A stretch of DNA of 52,968 nt from positions 1 to 52,968 of the forward strand of contig CACYDT010000018.1 in assembly GCA_902773295.1 (NCBI GenBank), written 5' to 3'. A program made the translations under genes and the position numbers. This document shows positions 16,791 to 26,241 of this stretch, one piece after another. How positions within the stretch are numbered: the first letter of the stretch is position 1; each line of letters opens with the position of its first letter. The stretch comes from an uncultured Veillonellaceae bacterium (GTDB taxonomy: Bacteria; Bacillota; Negativicutes; Selenomonadales; Selenomonadaceae). The notes beneath the pieces were generated by a model, which had not been told where the DNA came from, did no database searches, and was given only the letters and a program-made list of their open reading frames with translations.

Positions 16791-17680
16791 ATCTCGGCAA
16801 AAAGATATATGATATGAAAAACCCGAGGGAACGGCATCGCATGGTGGTATTCGTTGCCCGTGCGCTCCTGCACAGGAGCGCCATGAAAAAGCTCATGGAA
16901 TGGTTCCGGGAGGAGCCCCTTCGCAGGCAGGCCATTGAGGAGAGCCCGTTTCCGCTGGAGCAGGTGACCCGATCCTTTTTCTACCGCGGCTCTACGTTCG
17001 CGGAGCGCGCGGAGCTCATCAAGGCCCATGTGGCCTTCCTTCAGAGGACGCTGAAGCCCGAGGCGTTCCTGACCCTTTCCAGCGTCTACAGGGATGCATG
17101 CGAGGTCTGGAGGAGCGAGTACGAGGGCGAGACATGGAATGCCATTCTCAAGACAGAACCGGGGCAGCGCAAGGAAGGGCTTCTTTCCCTGGAGATGAAT
17201 CTCGGGAAGGAGCATCTCTATCAGATGATGTTCTGGATTGCCCCGAACGAACAGGGGGAGGCATCTCTCTGGATCGGTGCCATGCAGGGGCCGAACATGC
17301 AGGATGCGCGGGAGGTCATCAAGAAGATCACGAAGCAGTGCTTCGGATACCGCACGAAGAACCTCATTCTCTATATGCTGCAGGCGGTTGCCCGTGCATG
17401 GGGAATCCGGCGCATCTATGCCGTGTCGAATTTCGGCTATTATGCCAACAACCACATGCGCAGCAACCGCAAGCTCAAGACGAATTTCGGGGATTTCTGG
17501 GCGGAGGCCGGCGGGCATCCCTTGGAGGATGCCCGCTTCTATGAGCTTCCTCTGGTGGAGCCGCGGAAATCCATGGAGGAGGTCAAGACCCACAAGCGGA
17601 ATCTCTATCGCAAGCGGTTTGCCATGCTGGATTCCATGGATGAGGAAATCGGGCGGAACATGCAAAGGATTCTGCAATGA
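16775..17680 (+). CDS. DUF535 (VirK/YbjX-type) protein
   Basis: This 301-aa protein with no signal or membrane segment resembles the DUF535 family (VirK, YbjX). Landmarks are the mid-region EGLLSLEMNL...LYQMMFWI, the GAMQGPN motif, and a C-terminal block with NLILYMLQAVARAWGIRRIYAVSN followed by H-M-R-S-N. Family members have been tied to outer-membrane and LPS stress traits, but no reaction is established. Here it sits between a core glycosyltransferase and two GT9 genes, so a role in core or lipid A modification is plausible. The family call is from recalled motifs. Confidence 0.72.
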   Translation: MQEFIDLGKKIYDMKNPRERHRMVVFVARALLHRSAMKKLMEWFREEPLRRQAIEESPFPLEQVTRSFFYRGSTFAERAELIKAHVAFLQRTLKPEAFLTLSSVYRDACEVWRSEYEGETWNAILKTEPGQRKEGLLSLEMNLGKEHLYQMMFWIAPNEQGEASLWIGAMQGPNMQDAREVIKKITKQCFGYRTKNLILYMLQAVARAWGIRRIYAVSNFGYYANNHMRSNRKLKTNFGDFWAEAGGHPLEDARFYELPLVEPRKSMEEVKTHKRNLYRKRFAMLDSMDEEIGRNMQRILQ

Positions 17681-17710
17681 GAGCGGGATCAGTAATTGGA
17701 TGTGAGAAAC

Positions 17711-18781
17711 ATGAAGCAGTATAGCAATATTCTTGTCAATGCACTCGTGAATCTCGGTGATGTGGTATTGACCACCAGTGCCATCGTGCTGCTCAGGAAG
17801 GCTTATCCGAAGGCGAAAATCACGATGCTGGTGAAGCCTGCCGTGAAGCAGGCGGTCATGAACAACCCCGTCATCGACCATGTCATTGTTTTCGATTACC
17901 GCTCCAAGGAGAACGGCTGGAAGAAGACTAGGGAGATGGTGAAGCAGCTCAGGGCGAGGAAGTTCGATCTCTCTGTTTCCTTCGACCGCAAGCTGCGCCC
18001 CGCGCTCCTGTGCTGGTTGGCGCGCATTCCCGTGCGTGTGGGGCCCGACAAGGTTTTTGACGACAATCGGAGCAAGGTGACCTGGCTCTATACGCATACC
18101 GTCCATATCCCCCATGATCTCAACAAGACATTGCAAAGGGAAACCTATCAGGAGATTGTCCGCCGTTTCACCGGCATAGAGGATCATGCCATGCCGGTCA
18201 TGGCCAATATCGAGGAACGCAACGAGAAGAAGGCGCAGATGCTTCTGGCGCAGCTTCCGCGGGCAAAAAAATACATCGCCCTCTGCGTGAAGGGCACGTT
18301 TGGCCTTAAGACATGGCCGAAAGAATATTTTGCCGAAGTGGTGAAGAAGCTGTCGGAGCGCTATGACGCCGCATTTCTCGTGGTGGGCGCCCCGGGGGAC
18401 AAGTCCTATGCGCAGGAAGTCATCGGGGCAATCGATGCCGCCTGCGGGAAGAATATGGGCATTTTGAACAGCTGCGGCGCGACGACATTGCCGGATTTGG
18501 CGGCGGTCATTTCCGGCTGCGATCTCTTCGTGACGGTGGATACGGGAGCCACCCATGTAGCGGCGACGACAGGGACTCCCATGGTGGTCATGTATGGCTG
18601 CACGCATCCCGATCGCTGGCATCCTGCCAGCCATCGGGCACGGGTACTCACATCGAACGAGCCGTGCTGCCCCTGTACCTGCCGTGAGGAAGAATGCCCT
18701 TCCCGGCCCAAGCCGGACTGCCTCTGGCACGTGACGCCGGAAATGGTGCTCAAAGAATGCTTTGCGCTGCTGCATGACTGA
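17711..18781 (+). CDS. GT9 heptosyltransferase-family enzyme 3
   Basis: This 356-aa GT-B enzyme has SNILVNALVNLGDVVLTTSA at the N-terminus, ALCVKGTFGLKTWPKEYF mid-chain and the donor motif TVDTGATHVAATTGTPMV. The usual DSGP is changed to DTGA, which may alter donor choice. The tail is very Cys-rich (PCCPCTCREEECP). The frame opens at TTG 17696; ATG 17711 matches the family start. It is predicted to add a heptose or related sugar to the core. Confidence 0.86.
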   Translation: MKQYSNILVNALVNLGDVVLTTSAIVLLRKAYPKAKITMLVKPAVKQAVMNNPVIDHVIVFDYRSKENGWKKTREMVKQLRARKFDLSVSFDRKLRPALLCWLARIPVRVGPDKVFDDNRSKVTWLYTHTVHIPHDLNKTLQRETYQEIVRRFTGIEDHAMPVMANIEERNEKKAQMLLAQLPRAKKYIALCVKGTFGLKTWPKEYFAEVVKKLSERYDAAFLVVGAPGDKSYAQEVIGAIDAACGKNMGILNSCGATTLPDLAAVISGCDLFVTVDTGATHVAATTGTPMVVMYGCTHPDRWHPASHRARVLTSNEPCCPCTCREEECPSRPKPDCLWHVTPEMVLKECFALLHD

Positions 18782-18789
18782 ATGGGGGG

Positions 18790-19806
18790 ATGGGGATGGA
18801 CTGGAATGGGAAGCATATCATGGTCACGAGCTGCGGGGGGCTGGGCGATCTCGTCATGTTCACGCCGGCTCTGCGGCGACTGAAAGAAAAGTTTCCTTCC
18901 TGCCATTTGACCTTCCTCTGCCGGGACAATCATCGGGGGATCCTGGAAGGGCTTTCCTATATCGACCGGGTCTTGTGCATCTATCGCGGCAGGTTCCTGG
19001 GGCGCTATCGGGCAGTTCCCTTTCTCCGGCAGATGGATGCGATTGTCTTCACGGACTGGCATCCCGTGCTCCTGCCCTTTGCAAAACTTTTCGGCGTGCC
19101 GATCCGGGCGGGATACGGGCGGAAGGGGCACAGATTCACAGGCTGCCTGACCAAGGAACTCAGGAACAATGTCTTCACCTCGACGGATTATGCGGCGCTT
19201 ACCCAGTCACGGGTGATTTCGGAGGCCTTGGGCATTACCTTGGAGGGAGATATGACGGAGACGGAAGTCTCTCCTTCCGGGGCAAGGGAGAAGGAGTCCG
19301 TGGACCGCTTGCTGGAAGGAGCCGGTCTGGAGGCGGGGAAGCCATATATCCTGCTGAGTCCTTTCGCGGGCATGGAGCAGAGAAACTGGCCGGAGGAGCA
19401 TGCGCGTGAATTCGTCGGAAGAGCCGAAAAAAGGTACGGGATGCCGGTGGTGGTCGCAGGCTCTCCGGGACAAGGGGAGTCTGCGGCGTATATTTCCGGC
19501 CATAACCTCGCAGGAGCGACCACGGTGCCGGAGCTCATCGAGCTTGTCCGGCGGGCGCGCCTCCTGGTCACGCCGGACAGCGGTCCCATGCATATCGCAG
19601 GCGCTGTGGGAACGGCATGTGTGGCGCTTTTCAGCAAGGATCTGCCTTCCCGCTGGGCTCCCAAGCGGAACTGCTTTCCCCTGACACTGGGGATGGAGTG
19701 TTCTCCCTGCGATGACGAAACGGCAAGAGCCTGCCCGCATGTGAAGTGCATGCGCGGGATATCCGCGGATATGGTGATGGAAGCATGTGACAAGTTCCTG
19801 GGGTGA
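18790..19806 (+). CDS. GT9 heptosyltransferase-family enzyme 4
   Basis: This 338-aa protein starts KHIMVTSCGGLGDLVMFTPAL, then LLSPFAGMEQRNWPEEHA and the donor motif TPDSGPMHIAGAVGTA. The Cys tail is CSPCDDETARACPHVKC. It is the fourth GT9 member in 12 kb, so the core probably carries several heptoses, or some members use other sugars. A second ATG at 18796 is possible. The following ligase frame starts in its stop codon. Confidence 0.88.
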   Translation: MGMDWNGKHIMVTSCGGLGDLVMFTPALRRLKEKFPSCHLTFLCRDNHRGILEGLSYIDRVLCIYRGRFLGRYRAVPFLRQMDAIVFTDWHPVLLPFAKLFGVPIRAGYGRKGHRFTGCLTKELRNNVFTSTDYAALTQSRVISEALGITLEGDMTETEVSPSGAREKESVDRLLEGAGLEAGKPYILLSPFAGMEQRNWPEEHAREFVGRAEKRYGMPVVVAGSPGQGESAAYISGHNLAGATTVPELIELVRRARLLVTPDSGPMHIAGAVGTACVALFSKDLPSRWAPKRNCFPLTLGMECSPCDDETARACPHVKCMRGISADMVMEACDKFLG

Positions 19807-19823
19807 GGAAGGAGAACGATTTT

Positions 19824-21065
19824 GTGTGGAAAAACTTGAACATCTATGATCGGTGCATGTTCGGCATCTTGCTGATCGTGATTGTGTCATCGTGCCTTTC
19901 GATGACGGGAGTCGCAGGTGCCGGCATTGGCCTTGGCGCTGTCCTCATGATAGTCCGGGGATGGAAGATGCGGCAATGGCCGAGGCTTGACAAGGGAATT
20001 CTTGGAATCATCGCTGTCTATGTCCTGCTCTGGTCGATTTCCTCTGTATTTTCCTTGGATCCGGGAAGGAGCTTCCATTCTTTGGCCAGTCAGGTGCTCC
20101 GCATGCTGCCCTTGTTCATTGCCATGCTCTGCATCAAGGACAAGTGGCAGCTTCGGTGGATCTGGATCGTCTTTGCCCTGTCAATCCTCGTCGATGATGC
20201 CAAGGCAATCGGGCAGTATGTTGCCGCCGCGGACGAGAATTGGGGGGAGAGGCCCAAGGGCTTCAATCGGTCGCCCACCTTCCTCGCCAGCCATATGCTC
20301 ATGGCGATTCCGGCGATGGTGTTTGCCGCCGGGCGGGATTACATGGGGACTTGGGGGAGGAGGCTGCTTCTGCTTGCCGCAGGGATGGCGCTGCTGACGC
20401 TGCTCTTGTCCGGCACGAGGGGCGGCTGGCTGGCCTTCCTCGGGACGGCCGTCGTTTATGCTCTTTGCGACAAGGCTTATCGGCGCCGTGCGTTCATGGC
20501 CATTTCTTCCCTGCTCGTGGCGCTCTGCGTGGCGGCGGCATGTTCCACGGTCTTCCAGGCGAGGCTGCTGACCATGACGGATCCATCCTTCCAGAGCAAC
20601 AATGAGCGCCTGCTCATGTGGCAGTCGGCGGTTGACATCATCAGGGACAATCCCGTGTTGGGGGTTGGCATGGATCAGTTTGTCATTGTGTACAATACGG
20701 AGTACATTTCGCCCTTGGCGAAGGAACGGCCCCGGGATCCATCGAATCCCATGACGGGCCATGGCCACCCTCATAACAACATCCTGAAGGTCTTCACCGA
20801 GGGTGGTATCTTAGGGCTTTCTGCGTTCCTCTTGCTCCATGGGTATTTTCTCTGGCGGTTCGTCCGCCTTTGGCGGCAGGAGCTTCATCCTTTCCCCTAT
20901 GGTCTCATGGCTGTTCTGATATGGACGGCCCTGCAGCTGGAGGGGATCACGGACACGAATCTGAATCAGGTATCCATCCTGCGGGAATATTGGCTGCTGG
21001 CGGGAATCGCACTGGTGGCGGAGGAGGTGGAACATGGAACGATGGCCGGAATTCATGAGAGTTGA
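19824..21065 (+). CDS. waaL: O-antigen ligase (WaaL/Wzy_C family)
   Basis: This ~413-aa polytopic inner-membrane protein has about 11-12 helices. The Wzy_C landmarks are LLLSGTRGGWLAFLGT near 195-210 and, after a large periplasmic loop, GHGHPHNNILKVFTEGG, whose His-Asn pair is characteristic of the ligase. It would join undecaprenol-linked O-antigen to the completed core in the periplasm. The frame opens at GTG 19803, but AAGGAG at ~19808 favours GTG 19824. It overlaps the next gene by 32 bases. It follows four GT9 genes and precedes the O-antigen block, which supports the call over a polymerase. Confidence 0.82.
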   Translation: MWKNLNIYDRCMFGILLIVIVSSCLSMTGVAGAGIGLGAVLMIVRGWKMRQWPRLDKGILGIIAVYVLLWSISSVFSLDPGRSFHSLASQVLRMLPLFIAMLCIKDKWQLRWIWIVFALSILVDDAKAIGQYVAAADENWGERPKGFNRSPTFLASHMLMAIPAMVFAAGRDYMGTWGRRLLLLAAGMALLTLLLSGTRGGWLAFLGTAVVYALCDKAYRRRAFMAISSLLVALCVAAACSTVFQARLLTMTDPSFQSNNERLLMWQSAVDIIRDNPVLGVGMDQFVIVYNTEYISPLAKERPRDPSNPMTGHGHPHNNILKVFTEGGILGLSAFLLLHGYFLWRFVRLWRQELHPFPYGLMAVLIWTALQLEGITDTNLNQVSILREYWLLAGIALVAEEVEHGTMAGIHES

Positions 21066-22524
21066 CAAGAAGTTCGCGGGCGAGCTGGTATTCATCGCCC
21101 TGATATTTTTGGTGATGATGGTCTTCTTTGTGGAGGTCCATCCCATTGTCCTGTTTGACAGCGATGATTGGATCGGTCTCTCGAAGCAGCGCAACATTGC
21201 CTTTCCGAAATGGCATGACCACAATCCCATCAAGGTGTTGCCGGAGTCTCTCATGCCATTGGCTGCCCCATTGGCTGCCTATTTCGCAGCCCCGTTCCTC
21301 GGGGATTTCGTTTCTTCGATTACATGGGTGTCCGCCTTTTTCCTGAGCTGCTTCATCGCGGCCTATGCCTATCTTTTCCTGAAAGTCATGGAGAGGAACT
21401 TCGGCCTGGAGGTTTGGTCGGCCTGTGCTTTGACGTTCCTCTTCCTCTGCTTCCATTTCCTGATTTTCAGGCAGGGGCGGTTTGACAGCGCCTATCTCTT
21501 TGCAACGCCGAATCTTACGAACTACTATCATTACACAATCCCGGCGCTCCTGAATGCCTCCTTGGTATTGTTCTTCCTCTATCGAAGGATTCCGGGGAAC
21601 CGGAGGCTGGATGGCAGCCAATGGAAGGATGCCCTTCTGGTGTTCGCCTTGTTCCTCGCGCTCTGTTCCAGCGTGCTCCACAACATTATTTTCATGGTGT
21701 ATATCCTCGTGGAGCTTCTTTGGCACATTCGCAGCTGGAGGGAGCAGGGGTTCTATTGGAAGCTCCTGGCGGCATGGTGCGTTGTGCTTCTCTTCGAGGG
21801 GCTTGGCGGCAGGGCCGGGCAGATGAGCGAGGGAATGTCGGGGATGCCGGTAATGGAGACCTTCCTTTCTCTGGCGCATGTCTTCCTCCAGAAGAATACA
21901 GGGCTGTTCATCGGACTGGCATTTCTTGTGATTTTCCTTGCCGGCAGCTTTTTCATCTATCGTGGCCGCAAGGAAAAGGATGCCCTGGATGTTTTCTATC
22001 AGGAGCTCCAGCAGAAGTTGTTCCTCTGCGCGGCCATCTGGGTAATCTACGAGGTGCTTGTCTGTGCCAAGGCGGGCGGGAGCTACATCGACTGGCCGGA
22101 TGTCCTCATCGGGCTGTTCTTCTACCTGTTCTTCCTGACGTTTTCCGCAGCAGCGTATGTCTTCCGGCGGAAGCCCGGCGCCTTGGCCGTCCTTCCCATC
22201 CTTTCCTTTATCGTGTTCTGCCGGACCATCAATGCACAGCAGAGCCTTGTGGAGTCCACCGTTGACCGTGTTCCTCCCGCCATCTGCGCCCGGATCAGCC
22301 GTGACATCATCGCACAGGTACAGGCGGCGGAGGCTTCGGGCGCAAGGAAGATGGTGCTCCGCGTCCCGAAGGGGAATGACGTGGACAACTGGCCCCATAC
22401 TCTGTATATGGGGGAGGCTGTGAGCAGGCTGCTCTATGGGCAGGGACTCATCCCCTATCCCATCGAGATCACCGTTGTGCCGGATCCGGAGATGAACGAG
22501 GAGTATGGCATGAGGAAACCATAG
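21034..22524 (+). CDS. Polytopic membrane protein, GT-C glycosyltransferase-like
   Basis: This 496-aa protein has roughly ten membrane helices. Just after the first helix is an extracytoplasmic FDSDDW (residues 41-46), the place and form of the acidic catalytic motif in GT-C enzymes that use lipid-linked sugars. Residues after ~420 (..RISRDIIAQVQAAEASGARKMVLRVPKG) form a soluble tail. I do not recognise the exact family; a DUF6056-type membrane protein is one option. GGAGGAGGTGG directly before ATG 21034 confirms the start inside waaL. A role in periplasmic glucosyl-type decoration of O-antigen is inference. It is the last gene before a new promoter. Confidence 0.7.
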   Translation: MERWPEFMRVDKKFAGELVFIALIFLVMMVFFVEVHPIVLFDSDDWIGLSKQRNIAFPKWHDHNPIKVLPESLMPLAAPLAAYFAAPFLGDFVSSITWVSAFFLSCFIAAYAYLFLKVMERNFGLEVWSACALTFLFLCFHFLIFRQGRFDSAYLFATPNLTNYYHYTIPALLNASLVLFFLYRRIPGNRRLDGSQWKDALLVFALFLALCSSVLHNIIFMVYILVELLWHIRSWREQGFYWKLLAAWCVVLLFEGLGGRAGQMSEGMSGMPVMETFLSLAHVFLQKNTGLFIGLAFLVIFLAGSFFIYRGRKEKDALDVFYQELQQKLFLCAAIWVIYEVLVCAKAGGSYIDWPDVLIGLFFYLFFLTFSAAAYVFRRKPGALAVLPILSFIVFCRTINAQQSLVESTVDRVPPAICARISRDIIAQVQAAEASGARKMVLRVPKGNDVDNWPHTLYMGEAVSRLLYGQGLIPYPIEITVVPDPEMNEEYGMRKP

Positions 22525-22534
22525 AGGGTTGCGT

Positions 22535-22563
22535 TTGTCTTTTTGGCAGGGTTATGATATGAT
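22535..22563 (+). promoter_or_regulatory. Promoter of the O-antigen operon
   Basis: TTGTCT (22535-22540), a 17-bp spacer and TATGAT (22558-22563) with TGA in front form an extended -10 promoter. The expected start of transcription (~22570) falls inside the left arm of the hairpin at 22565-22600, so the hairpin would be at the extreme 5' end of the transcript. Confidence 0.65.
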
Positions 22564-22564
22564 G

Positions 22565-22600
22565 AAGGCGTGGGCGGTTCATTCGTGCCCACGCCTTTTC
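22565..22600 (+). terminator. Terminator-like hairpin at the waaL/wbaP junction
   Basis: AAGGCGTGGGC and GCCCACGCCTT pair perfectly over 11 bp around an 11-nt loop and run into four T and C. It can end the upstream LPS-core transcript. Because the wbaP promoter is directly upstream, most of it would also be the 5' hairpin of the new transcript. Confidence 0.8.
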
Positions 22601-22629
22601 CATATTGTTTTGCGAGGATGGTTGCCACG

Positions 22630-24090
22630 ATGCAGCAAAGAAATACATTTCGGGAAATGAATTTGAAACGGTTTTTGGACAGGTACTCGGATATCCTCCT
22701 GCCTGCCCTGCTCATGCTTCTGGATTATGCCATGATTGTCTCGGCGGAACGGCTGGCCTATGACCTTCGCCGTTATTGGCTTCCCAATGCCAACCCGGAC
22801 TTTTATATTCCGGCAGTTTACCTTTCTATCATTGTGCCCACGATTTTCCTGTGCTTTTTGAAATCCACGGATGCCCACATGCGCAGCACCCCTTTTTGGC
22901 GGATGGCCCAAAACGTGTTCTGGGCCGTTTTTTACAGTATTCTCACCATTACCATGCTCATGTACTTCGGCAAGGTGGGAGAGGTGGTATCGCGCCTGTT
23001 TGTGGGAATGACGGGCTGCTTTTCCTTCCTGTTCATTCTCACGGCCAGGTATCTCTTCAAGCAGTATATCAACCGGCAGAAACTGTTCCAGGTTCCGGTT
23101 CTTTTCATCGGAGCGGGCAGGACAGCCAAGCTCCTTCTGGATGCCTTCGGCGATGATACCGGGTTTGGCTATCGCGTCATCGGCTTTATCGAGGATCATC
23201 CGGAGAAATCCCCGATTGCCGGCAGGGTTCGCATTTTAGGGCGTTTCAGCAATATCGAGAGAGTGATCCAGATGACCGGGGTGCAGAATGTCATCGTTAC
23301 CGTGCCGGGGCTTTCCGCTTCGGAACAGGTGGCGATGGTCAACCGCATCCAGCCGCTGGTGAAGAATGTCTCCTTTGTCCCCGATCTCATCGGTACGCCG
23401 GTAGGCGCTCTTGATATTGAGACTTTGGTGGACTCGAAGCTCATGCTGCTCCGGGTGCGGAACAATCTTGCCCGCTGGTACAACCGTCTGGCGAAGCGCG
23501 TTTTCGATATCCTGGTCAGTTTTTGCGGGATGGTTTTCGTCCTTCCCTTGGGAATCTTCCTCGCCATCGCGATTTATATTGACAGTCCCGGGCCTATCGT
23601 GTTTGCCCATCGGCGCATCGGCCAGCATGGGAAGGAATTCCCCTGCTACAAGTTCCGCTCCATGGTTCCGGATGCCGATACGGCATTGAAGGCATACTTG
23701 GATGCACATCCGGAGGCGCGGGAGGAATGGGAGCGGGATTTCAAGCTCAAGGACGATCCCCGTGTGACACGGGTGGGGCGGATCCTCAGGAAAACGAGCT
23801 TGGACGAATTGCCCCAGCTCCTCAACGTGCTCAAGGGCGAGATGAGCCTTGTGGGCCCCAGGCCCATCGTGCAGGCGGAAATCGTGAAATACGGGGACCT
23901 CTTCCACGATTTTTGCCTTGTGCCGCCAGGCATCACCGGGATGTGGCAGGTGAATGGCCGCAGTGATACTACATACGAGGAGCGCGTTCAGATGGATTCC
24001 TGGTATGTCAGGAATTGGTCGGTGTGGATTGATATCGTATATCTTCTGAAGACCTTCAAGGTCGTATTTTCCGGGAAAGGCGCATATTGA
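22630..24090 (+). CDS. wbaP: WbaP-type undecaprenyl-phosphate sugar phosphotransferase
   Basis: This 486-aa initiating polyprenyl-phosphate hexose-1-phosphate transferase starts O-antigen on undecaprenyl phosphate. It has an N-terminal set of helices to ~150, a Rossmann-like middle domain (VLFIGAGRTAKLLLDAFG), and the catalytic domain: RVFDILVSFCGMVFVLP.., the SPGPIVFAHRRIGQ..F.CYKFRSM block, the KTSLDELPQLLNVLKG motif, SLVGPRP and PGITGMWQVNGRS. A frame open from 22570 would start inside the terminator-like hairpin and is not credible. ATG 22630 is 12 bases from GAGG; ATG 22618 is the alternative. Galactose or glucose phosphate cannot be told apart here. Confidence 0.92.
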   Translation: MQQRNTFREMNLKRFLDRYSDILLPALLMLLDYAMIVSAERLAYDLRRYWLPNANPDFYIPAVYLSIIVPTIFLCFLKSTDAHMRSTPFWRMAQNVFWAVFYSILTITMLMYFGKVGEVVSRLFVGMTGCFSFLFILTARYLFKQYINRQKLFQVPVLFIGAGRTAKLLLDAFGDDTGFGYRVIGFIEDHPEKSPIAGRVRILGRFSNIERVIQMTGVQNVIVTVPGLSASEQVAMVNRIQPLVKNVSFVPDLIGTPVGALDIETLVDSKLMLLRVRNNLARWYNRLAKRVFDILVSFCGMVFVLPLGIFLAIAIYIDSPGPIVFAHRRIGQHGKEFPCYKFRSMVPDADTALKAYLDAHPEAREEWERDFKLKDDPRVTRVGRILRKTSLDELPQLLNVLKGEMSLVGPRPIVQAEIVKYGDLFHDFCLVPPGITGMWQVNGRSDTTYEERVQMDSWYVRNWSVWIDIVYLLKTFKVVFSGKGAY

Positions 24091-24121
24091 AGAAGGCAAT
24101 CCCTGGGGGTGGAATAGTTTC

Positions 24122-25294
24122 ATGCGGTTGGTGTATCTGGATGGGATGAGAGGGCTCTTTGCCCTCTCCGTTGTGGTTTACCATCTTTTTTTTCTTTTTC
24201 TCCCCGCAGCGGTTACGGGGAATCCGGAGGCCATGCATCTTTCGGGGCCTTGGGAGCGCATCCTTGCAGGACTGCCCCAGTTCCTCTATAATGGGAACTG
24301 CAGCGTCTGCGTGTTTTTTGTTCTGAGCGGTTTTGTGCTCTCCTGCCGATTCTGGGAGAAACGGGAAACTTCACTTCTCACATCTGCGGCTCTGCGCCGG
24401 TATCTGCGACTGACATTTCCCGCATTGGCATCCATCCTGCTTGCTTATCTTCTCATGAAGGCCGGCTGGATGAGGACGCAGGAGTTTTTCCCCGTGGCGC
24501 AGTCCATTGATGTCGTGGGTGTGGTCTATCGCCATGCGGCGGATTTCCCGGCGGCATGTTGGGAAGGACTGTGGGGGATGTATTTTTCTTATGATATGGG
24601 ACTTTCCTATAATCCCGTTCTGTGGACAATGGAAATAGAACTCAAGGGTTCCTTCCTTTCCTTTGCCTTTCTTTCCGTTTTTGGCGGAGTGAGGAGACGT
24701 TGGGTCATTTACCTTGTCCTGGCTCTGATCTTGTGGAAGACTTATTATCTTTCGTTCGTCCTCGGTGTTGCACTGAGCGATATGGCCTGTTCCTCCGAGG
24801 GAAGATTCCTTTGGCAGACGCTGGGACGTAGGCGGCTTCTGACGTGGGGCATCCTGGGGCCGGGCATCCTTTTGTCCTCCTATGTTGCTGATGGCAGGCA
24901 TGGAGTGTTCCGGTGGATGAATGCTCCTGTATTCGAAGCCATGCAGGTAAACAGCGAAGCGTTCTATCATATTCTGGGCGCATTTTTTCTGGTCTATGTC
25001 GTTTTGCAGGAGCCGGTTCTGCAGGAACTGTTCCGCAAAAAAATTTTCACGGTACCGGGACGCTATTCTTTTGCGATTTATCTCGTCCATGTTCCAGTCT
25101 TCTGTTCCTTAGGAGGCACTGTTTTCCTGCATTTCCTGCATCTTGGATGGAGCTATGGGGTCAGTGCGGGCTGTGCCGCAGCGGCTTCCCTGCCCGTGAT
25201 TGCCTTGCTGGCATGGGGGATGCACCATTTCGTCGAAAAGCCTGCCAATGGATTGGCGAAGCGCTTCGAGCGAGGCTTTATGGCTTCGTCCTGA
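24122..25294 (+). CDS. OafA-type membrane acyltransferase (Acyltransferase_3)
   Basis: This 390-aa polytopic protein has about ten helices. It opens with LDGMRGLFALSVVVYHLFF, where R-G and the later His are the conserved catalytic-site residues of the family. FVLSGFVLS follows, and a late H..EKP element (MHHFVEKPANGL) closes the domain. Members O-acetylate or acylate exopolysaccharide, O-antigen or Nod factors from the membrane. No fused SGNH domain is present. It is placed between the initiating transferase and a GT2, so O-antigen acylation is likely. Confidence 0.88.
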   Translation: MRLVYLDGMRGLFALSVVVYHLFFLFLPAAVTGNPEAMHLSGPWERILAGLPQFLYNGNCSVCVFFVLSGFVLSCRFWEKRETSLLTSAALRRYLRLTFPALASILLAYLLMKAGWMRTQEFFPVAQSIDVVGVVYRHAADFPAACWEGLWGMYFSYDMGLSYNPVLWTMEIELKGSFLSFAFLSVFGGVRRRWVIYLVLALILWKTYYLSFVLGVALSDMACSSEGRFLWQTLGRRRLLTWGILGPGILLSSYVADGRHGVFRWMNAPVFEAMQVNSEAFYHILGAFFLVYVVLQEPVLQELFRKKIFTVPGRYSFAIYLVHVPVFCSLGGTVFLHFLHLGWSYGVSAGCAAAASLPVIALLAWGMHHFVEKPANGLAKRFERGFMASS

Positions 25295-25328
25295 TATCTT
25301 TGGTTTGTCTTTTCCATGGAGGTATGTT

Positions 25329-26207
25329 ATGATGGAGGCAAATGGGCAATATGAGGGAAGGGTCGGGCTGGCGATTCCTACACTGGATGCAGGGGAGGGA
25401 TTCGAACGGCTCCTGGCGCAGATCGATGGGCAGAGATGCCCGTTGGCGAGGAAACTCGTCCTGGACTCCTCCTCGTCGGACGGGACAGCGGAGCGTGCGG
25501 CAGCCCATGGATTTGAGACCCTTGTCATTCCCCGTGCGGAATTCAATCATGGGCTTACCCGTCAGCAGGCGGTGGATCGGCTGGCAAAGGATGTGGATGT
25601 CCTCATCTTTATGACGCAGGATGTCCTGCTCTATGACGAGGATTCCCTGGAGAATCTCACGGAGGCTTTTGGGGATCCGGCCGTGGGCGCTGCCTACGGG
25701 CGCCAGCTCCCCCATGAGGGCGCATCGTTCGGAGCGGCGCTCCAGCGGCAGTTCAGCTATGGGGAGAAGAGCCGGGTGGTCACGATGGCGGACAAGGAGG
25801 AGCTTGGCATCCGTGCCGCCTTCCTCTCCGATGCCTTCACGGCCTATCGCGTCAGTGCCATGCGCAGGGTGGGCGGCTTCCCGAGGCTCAATGTGAGCGA
25901 GGACATGTACATGGGGGCGAAACTCCTCATGGACGGCTGGAGCCTCGCCTATGTGGCCGGGGCGCAGGTGCGCCATTCCCATGAGTTCTCCCTTCGCTCT
26001 GCATGGAAGAGGTATACGGAAATCGGGAAGTTCCAGAAGCAGGAACGGTGGATCATCGACACCTTCGGCAAGAGCGAGGGAGCGGGACTGAAACTGCTGG
26101 AGCTACAGATGAGGACGGCATGGAAGAATGGGAAGCCCCTTGCCATGCTCGGATTCCTGCTGGATGATGCGGTGAAGTATTTTGCATTCCGCTGGGGGTG
26201 CCGATAG
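25329..26207 (+). CDS. GT2 rhamnosyltransferase-like glycosyltransferase
   Basis: This 292-aa GT-A enzyme opens VGLAIPTLDAGEGFERLL, then KLVLDSSSSDGTAERA and LIFMTQDVLLYDEDSLENL. The metal-binding motif is in the MTQD form often seen in rhamnosyltransferases in place of DxD. The VSEDMYMGAKLLMDGW block and RHSHEFSLR follow. GGAGG six bases before ATG 25329 sets the start; the frame is open to 25200 inside the acyltransferase gene. It is predicted to act in O-antigen repeat assembly. Confidence 0.87.
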   Translation: MMEANGQYEGRVGLAIPTLDAGEGFERLLAQIDGQRCPLARKLVLDSSSSDGTAERAAAHGFETLVIPRAEFNHGLTRQQAVDRLAKDVDVLIFMTQDVLLYDEDSLENLTEAFGDPAVGAAYGRQLPHEGASFGAALQRQFSYGEKSRVVTMADKEELGIRAAFLSDAFTAYRVSAMRRVGGFPRLNVSEDMYMGAKLLMDGWSLAYVAGAQVRHSHEFSLRSAWKRYTEIGKFQKQERWIIDTFGKSEGAGLKLLELQMRTAWKNGKPLAMLGFLLDDAVKYFAFRWGCR

Positions 26208-26241
26208 AGATACAGGAATTAGGAGTGACGGAGGAAAAGAT

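Noticed and set aside
22570-22629. N-terminal extension of WbaP starting at 22570
   Set aside because: It would start inside the terminator-like hairpin at about the first transcribed base and has no ribosome site.
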